From assembly GCF_000422565.1 (NCBI RefSeq), contig NZ_AUMA01000015.1, positions 1 to 64,000 of the forward strand: DNA of 64,000 bases. The letters run 5' to 3'. Shown here piece after piece: positions 59,960 to 64,000 of the stretch (within the stretch, counting starts at the first letter, position 1; each line of letters starts with the position of its first letter). Position numbers and translations under genes: made by a program. The notes under the pieces are model-generated. The model searched no databases, was not told where the DNA came from, and saw only the letters and a list, made by a program, of their open reading frames with translations. Source of the stretch: Desulfovibrio aminophilus DSM 12254. Its GTDB lineage: Bacteria; Desulfobacterota; Desulfovibrionia; Desulfovibrionales; Desulfovibrionaceae.

Positions 59960-62283
59960 CAGCTCTTGCCCCGCGTCTTCAGCTCCTCCAGCTTGTTGCG
60001 CAGCATGGCCTTGACCAGCGGGTTGAGCCCCGGCGCGGTCTGGGCGTCCTCGCAGAGGTCGTGGAGCTTCTTGGTTTCGCCCCGGGCCTCGTAGATCGCG
60101 GCCAGGAGCCGGTAGCTCTCGGCCGCGTCCGGGTGGGCGTGGATCACGGCCGCCAGGGTCCGGGCGGCGGACGCGCCGTCGCCGCGCTGGTGCTGGGCGT
60201 AGCCCAGGGCGTGGCCGTAGCGCGGGTCGTCGGGCCGCAGCCGGGCCGCGCGGGCCAGGAGCTTGAGGCCCTCGCCCGGGTTCTTCTTCTCCAGCATGAG
60301 CCCCAGGTTGAAGGCCGCCTCGGCCATGTGCTGGTCGTTGGTCAGCGCGGCCCGCAACTCCTTCTCGGCTTCGGCCTCGCGTTTGGTTTCGGCCAGGAGC
60401 AGGCCCAGGTTGAAGTGCGCGGCGGCGCTGGCTGGATCGGCCTCCAAGGCCTGGCGCAGGGAGGCCTCGGCCCCGGGCAGGTCGTGCCGCCGGGCCAGGA
60501 TCAGGGCCGCGTTGATCCGGGGCGGGGCCGCGTCGGGCCGCAGGGCCACGGCCTGGCCGTAGGCCGCCAGGGCCCCGGCGTCGTCGCCGCGCTGGAAGAG
60601 CAGGTTGCCCAGGTTGTAGCGGCCGCTCCAGTCGTCGGGCCGGGCGTTCAGGCTCTGCTCCAGTTCGTCCAGGGCGGCCCGGGCGGCGGTCAGCTCGGCC
60701 GGGTTCAGGGCCGAGGCCGGGGCTCCGGCCAGGGATTCGGCCGCGCGCACGCGCACGAGCCGCACCGGGTCGGCGGCGGCCTTGGCCAGGGCCTGGAACG
60801 AGCGCTGGTCGCGGTTCCCGGCCAAGGCCGTGGCGGCCGCCGCGCGCACCAGGGGCGAGGGGTCGGAGAGCCGCTCGCGCAGCGCGGGCCACTTGGTCGG
60901 GTCCGGGCAGGTCCGCAGGAGCCGGATGAGCGAGGCGGCGGTGACTTCCTCGCGGTCCGGGCGGCCGAGATAGGCCAGCATGTCGGGCAGCTTGTCGAAG
61001 TTGCGGTTGCGGGCCCGGCGCACGAGTTCGGCCCGCTCCAGCACCGGGGCCTGGTAGTCCCGCGAGCGCCAGGAGCGGACCATCTTGTCGGCCCAGGCCG
61101 CGCCCTTGTTCGTGTGGCAGCCGTTGCAGGCGTTGGGCGAGCCGAAGCGCTGGGTGGCCGCCGGGGTGGGCGGGAGCATGGAGTGGTCGCTCCGGGCCAT
61201 GCGCGCGAACCAGGTCTTGGGCATGTGGCAGGAGACGCAGCGGCTGCCGGGGCTCGCCGCCGGGTGATGGGTGTGCGCGGACGGGTTGTCGACCTTGTCC
61301 TGGTGGCAGGGCGCGCAGGCCGTGTCCGGCGCGTTCTTCTGGCGGAAGCGGCCGCTGGAGGTGTGGCAGTGCAGGCAGCCGAGCCTGCCGGAGCGGGCGC
61401 AGGGGCTCATGCGCCAGAAGGTGGCGGTGTAGTTCTCGCCCAGGTCGCGGCCGTCGGGGTGGTAGTCCGGGCTCTCCAGGGTCACGAGGTCGAAGTGGTC
61501 GAAGAATTTTCCGCCCGGCGGGTAGGAGGCCGAGAGCGGGATCATCTTGGCGTGGCAGGAGTTGCAGGTGTCGTCGTGCTGCTCCGTGGTGAAGAACCGG
61601 CCGCCGGTGATCTTCAGGTCCGTGGGCGTGGGCGCGCCCGCGTCCTTGGCCTCTTGGCAGACGCGGTTGTGCTCGGCGCTCGGGCCGTGGCAGGTCTCGC
61701 AATTGATGCCCGGCTCGGTCCAGGTGCTGGAATAGCTGTCCGTGGCCGGATCGTAGTTCGTGGACAGCTGGCTCACGTGGCAGCCGTGGCAGGAGGTGTT
61801 GAAGGTGAAGGCCGGGTCGCGCCAGGTCAGGCCCCGGCCCTCGCCGGGCAAGTGGCGGATGCCGCTTTTGGCCGTGTCGAACCACTGGCCCGAGTTGACG
61901 TCGAAGGCCAGGGGCAGGGTCTGGAGGCGGCCGCGTTCCAGGGGCGTGAGGAAATAGTAGACGTTCTTGCCGCCCAGGGCGTGGAGCATGGGGTACTCGC
62001 GCGCGCCGTCGGGCCCGCGTTCGGTCATGACCCCGCGCGCCACGTCCGCGCGGTAGGAATACCGGCCCACGGCGATCTCGCGGGGCTGGGGCTTGAGCGC
62101 CTGCCCGGCCCACCCTGCCTCGTAGGGCCGCATGGCCAGGCCGTGGCGCGAGGTGCTCCAGAGCTGGTGGAACTTCTCGTGGCAGGAGCGGCAGGAGGCG
62201 CTGCCCGCGTAGCCGGATTCGGCGGCGGAGAGCGGCGCGGCCCAGAGCAGGAGGACCAGGAGCAAGGCGAGACGGCGGATCAT
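59959..62283 (-). CDS. Octaheme c-type cytochrome with TPR repeats
   Basis: A 774-residue exported protein (signal peptide cleaved after SAA). The N-terminal half contains eight CxxCH haem motifs: CRSCH, CHGCH, CETCH, CNSCH, CLHCH, CAPCH, CVSCH and CNGCH. The middle has HEAT-like helices and the C-terminal ~300 residues are TPR repeats ('GRYNLGNLLFQRGDDAGALA', 'AAFNLGLMLEKKNPGEGLKL'). The haem part resembles cytochrome c554-type domains. It likely passes electrons in the periplasm while binding partners through TPRs; the substrate is unknown. Start has GGGAG. Confidence 0.9.
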   Translation of the reverse strand: MIRRLALLLVLLLWAAPLSAAESGYAGSASCRSCHEKFHQLWSTSRHGLAMRPYEAGWAGQALKPQPREIAVGRYSYRADVARGVMTERGPDGAREYPMLHALGGKNVYYFLTPLERGRLQTLPLAFDVNSGQWFDTAKSGIRHLPGEGRGLTWRDPAFTFNTSCHGCHVSQLSTNYDPATDSYSSTWTEPGINCETCHGPSAEHNRVCQEAKDAGAPTPTDLKITGGRFFTTEQHDDTCNSCHAKMIPLSASYPPGGKFFDHFDLVTLESPDYHPDGRDLGENYTATFWRMSPCARSGRLGCLHCHTSSGRFRQKNAPDTACAPCHQDKVDNPSAHTHHPAASPGSRCVSCHMPKTWFARMARSDHSMLPPTPAATQRFGSPNACNGCHTNKGAAWADKMVRSWRSRDYQAPVLERAELVRRARNRNFDKLPDMLAYLGRPDREEVTAASLIRLLRTCPDPTKWPALRERLSDPSPLVRAAAATALAGNRDQRSFQALAKAAADPVRLVRVRAAESLAGAPASALNPAELTAARAALDELEQSLNARPDDWSGRYNLGNLLFQRGDDAGALAAYGQAVALRPDAAPPRINAALILARRHDLPGAEASLRQALEADPASAAAHFNLGLLLAETKREAEAEKELRAALTNDQHMAEAAFNLGLMLEKKNPGEGLKLLARAARLRPDDPRYGHALGYAQHQRGDGASAARTLAAVIHAHPDAAESYRLLAAIYEARGETKKLHDLCEDAQTAPGLNPLVKAMLRNKLEELKTRGKS

Positions 62284-62305
62284 GGGACTCCCTGCGCGCG
62301 GGCGC

Positions 62306-62338
62306 AAAAAAAACCCGCCCCGCTCGCGGCGGGGCGGG
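62306..62338 (-). terminator. Hairpin terminator or attenuator between sulfatase and cytochrome
   Basis: Minus strand CCCGCCCCGC / GCGGGGCGGG perfect stem, then eight Ts, located between the sulfatase stop and the cytochrome start (65-base gap). It should cut most read-through. Confidence 0.9.
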
Positions 62339-62347
62339 CCGTCGGAC

Positions 62348-64000
62348 CTATCTGCGGGCCATGTCGAACTTGGGCGGGAACTTCTTGAGCACGGCCGCGT
62401 AGCGCTTCATCTCCTGCTCCAGGAAGCTTTCGATGGGCAGGTGGCGGATGCCCACGCTCGCGTCCTCCTGGGGGTTGGCATAGAGGTTGTACATCACCAC
62501 GCCCCCGGTCTTGGTGACCGTGCCGCTGAACCCGCCGTTCCAACCCTTCGTGTTGATGCCGTCGGTGATCTGGACCACGCGGTGGAGCTTGAACTCGTCC
62601 ATGCGCACGGCCGCGAACTCGGCCATCATCCAGTAGAACACGCTGCGGCGGTTGGAGAGCTTCTGGTCGCCCAGGAGGAAGGACGCCTGGTCGATGCCGT
62701 CGATGTAGCGGTCCTTGGGCACGAGCTTGCCGATGTCCGCGCCGCTGACGCCCGCCAGGGACAGGGCCGTGGGGAAGAGGTCGGCCAGATCGAAGAGGCC
62801 TTCGCTCTTGCCGGGGGTGATCATGCCCTTCCAGTAGACGAAGGTGGGCACGCGCACGCCGCCTTCCCAGGTCGTGCCCTTGTAGCCCCGGAACGGGGTG
62901 CGGCCGTAGGGATCGACCTCGCCCTCGGGGCCGTTGTCCGAGGTGAAGAAGACCAGGGTGTTCTCCAGCTGGCCCGTCTCCTCCAGGGTCTTGACCAGCC
63001 GCCCGACTACGTCGTCCATCTCGACCATGCAGTCGCTGTAGACCGTGCGCGCGGCGGACTTCCCGGCGTAGCGGTCGCTGGGATAGTTGTCGAAGTGGCA
63101 GCCGCGCGTGCCGTGGTAGAGGAAGAACGGCTTGGGATTCTTGGCCATCTTGCGGATGAAGTTCTCGCTGTAGGTCAGCCAGTCCTCGTCCAGATCCTTG
63201 ATGGCGTTCAGGTCGATGAGCCGGACGTTCTTGCAGCCGCCCTTCTCGCAATGCACCACGTTGGGATTGAAAGGCAGCTTCTGCATGGCCGCGAAGCGGT
63301 CGGGCGAGAGCGCGATCTCGGGGTTGAAATAGACGTCGCGCCACTCGGAGTACATGTCCGAGACCGAGAGGAAGCCGTAGAAGTCGTCGAATCCCACGTT
63401 CTGGGGCAGGGAGCCGTCGTTCTCGCCCATATGCCACTTGCCCACGCCCTGGGTCACGTAGCCCTGGTCGCGCAGGAGCTGGGCGATGGTCACGGCCCCG
63501 TCCAGGCCGCCGGGCTGGCCGTACATCGGCGGGTAGAGCACGCCGTGGTGGCAGGGCAGCTGGCCGGTGAGGATGGTGGCCCGGGTGGGCGAGCAGGAGG
63601 GCTGGGAATAGGCCGAGGTCAGGACGAGGCCCTCGGAGGCCAGCTTGTCCATGTTCGGGGTGGCGTTGCCCACGGCCACGCCGCCGCCGTTGAAGCCCGG
63701 GTCCATCCAGCCCACGTCGTCCAGGACCACGATGAGGATGTTCGGTTTCTTGCCGGTCTTCTTCCGCAGGGCGTCCAGCTTGGCGCGGGCCTCCTTGTCC
63801 TGGTCCGCGTGCGGGATCACCGGCTCCATGTTCGGGGCGATCTGGGTCGGCTGGAGATGGACGTACTGGTTCGGGTGGTTGTAGCCCTTGGCCGTGGTCG
63901 GGCCGGTGGTCGCCCCCCGGATGTTCTCGGCGGCCCAGGCCGGTGCGGCGAGCAGGATCGCCAGGACCAGGGTGGAGAGGAACGTTGGGAACGGGAGCGA
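62348..64000 (-). CDS. Arylsulfatase-type sulfatase, 5' end outside window
   Basis: At least 550 residues; the frame stays open to the window edge. The visible N-terminus is a signal peptide ([16 protein letters not shown]), so only a few residues are missing. The formylglycine motif is [11 protein letters not shown], with metal ligands in '[14 protein letters not shown]' and '[11 protein letters not shown]', and 'GVGKWHMG' as the conserved lysine/histidine region. It should hydrolyse sulfate esters in the periplasm. The cysteine needs an anaerobic or FGE-type maturase, not seen here. Confidence 0.9.
   Translation of the reverse strand, partial: SLPFPTFLSTLVLAILLAAPAWAAENIRGATTGPTTAKGYNHPNQYVHLQPTQIAPNMEPVIPHADQDKEARAKLDALRKKTGKKPNILIVVLDDVGWMDPGFNGGGVAVGNATPNMDKLASEGLVLTSAYSQPSCSPTRATILTGQLPCHHGVLYPPMYGQPGGLDGAVTIAQLLRDQGYVTQGVGKWHMGENDGSLPQNVGFDDFYGFLSVSDMYSEWRDVYFNPEIALSPDRFAAMQKLPFNPNVVHCEKGGCKNVRLIDLNAIKDLDEDWLTYSENFIRKMAKNPKPFFLYHGTRGCHFDNYPSDRYAGKSAARTVYSDCMVEMDDVVGRLVKTLEETGQLENTLVFFTSDNGPEGEVDPYGRTPFRGYKGTTWEGGVRVPTFVYWKGMITPGKSEGLFDLADLFPTALSLAGVSGADIGKLVPKDRYIDGIDQASFLLGDQKLSNRRSVFYWMMAEFAAVRMDEFKLHRVVQITDGINTKGWNGGFSGTVTKTGGVVMYNLYANPQEDASVGIRHLPIESFLEQEMKRYAAVLKKFPPKFDMARR

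Overview
The window is high-GC DNA (mostly well above 60% G+C by eye) from a sulfate-reducing bacterium of the Desulfovibrio type. The strongest evidence is a complete dsrMKJOP operon at 29107-34220, preceded by an RsbRD-like gene. Multiheme c-type cytochromes, Fe-S proteins, a hydrogenase maturation protease, anaerobic NrdDG and several sigma-54 promoters fit this placement. The assignment is inferred from gene content; no rRNA is present.

Layout. 1-1640: a DMT-family exporter in visibly lower-GC DNA, then a 600-bp stretch without a gene. 1641-4651: a sigma-54-driven unknown gene, a UspA protein and hisC-cmk. 4652-6248: a small island at the 3' end of cmk, with a tRNA-Arg(CCU)-like remnant, an XRE regulator, a second copy of the cmk 3' end and an AT-rich orphan gene. 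6331-12556: EFR1-type flavodoxin/ferredoxin, a histidine kinase, rimO, a lipoprotein hydrolase and an RlmL-like methyltransferase. 12595-24804: hybrid kinase, CorA, Sel1 protein, TrmI, radical SAM protein, DUF2207/LemA pair, DUF169 gene and MarR regulator. 25040-27962: ABC ATPase, FtsX permease and DUF2318 protein (P19-like), then a ZraP-like protein with a sigma-54 promoter. 28503-34220: RsbRD-like gene and dsrMKJOP. 34312-41280: GNAT, nrdDG under a cobalamin riboswitch, orphan hydrogenase protease, a candidate sigma-54 small RNA, a nucleoside-recognition membrane protein and panB. 41419-46181: a CI/S24-like repressor, hflKC and phosphomannomutase. 46280-52685: a sensory cluster of periplasmic binding protein, Cache hybrid kinase, single-domain receiver and GAF/HD-GYP phosphodiesterase. 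52793-57509: RND efflux pair. 57590-58096: a second AT-rich orphan gene. 58334-64000: SulP transporter, octaheme TPR cytochrome and a sulfatase running off the window.

How parts work together. DsrMKJOP passes electrons between the menaquinone pool, periplasmic cytochromes and cytoplasmic sulfite reduction. Sulfatase and SulP could feed sulfate into the same pathway. NrdDG is predicted to be switched off by cobalamin, implying a B12-dependent RNR elsewhere. Three sigma-54 promoters (in front of the 153-aa gene, zraP and a candidate sRNA) share a GCACATTGC-type motif, hinting at one activator.

A dispersed palindromic repeat family (core GAAAGGC...GCCTTTC next to a TTCG-loop hairpin) sits at the 3' ends of at least nine genes and supplies some of their C-terminal codons. 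No CRISPR array, intact tRNA, rRNA operon or complete insertion sequence was seen.
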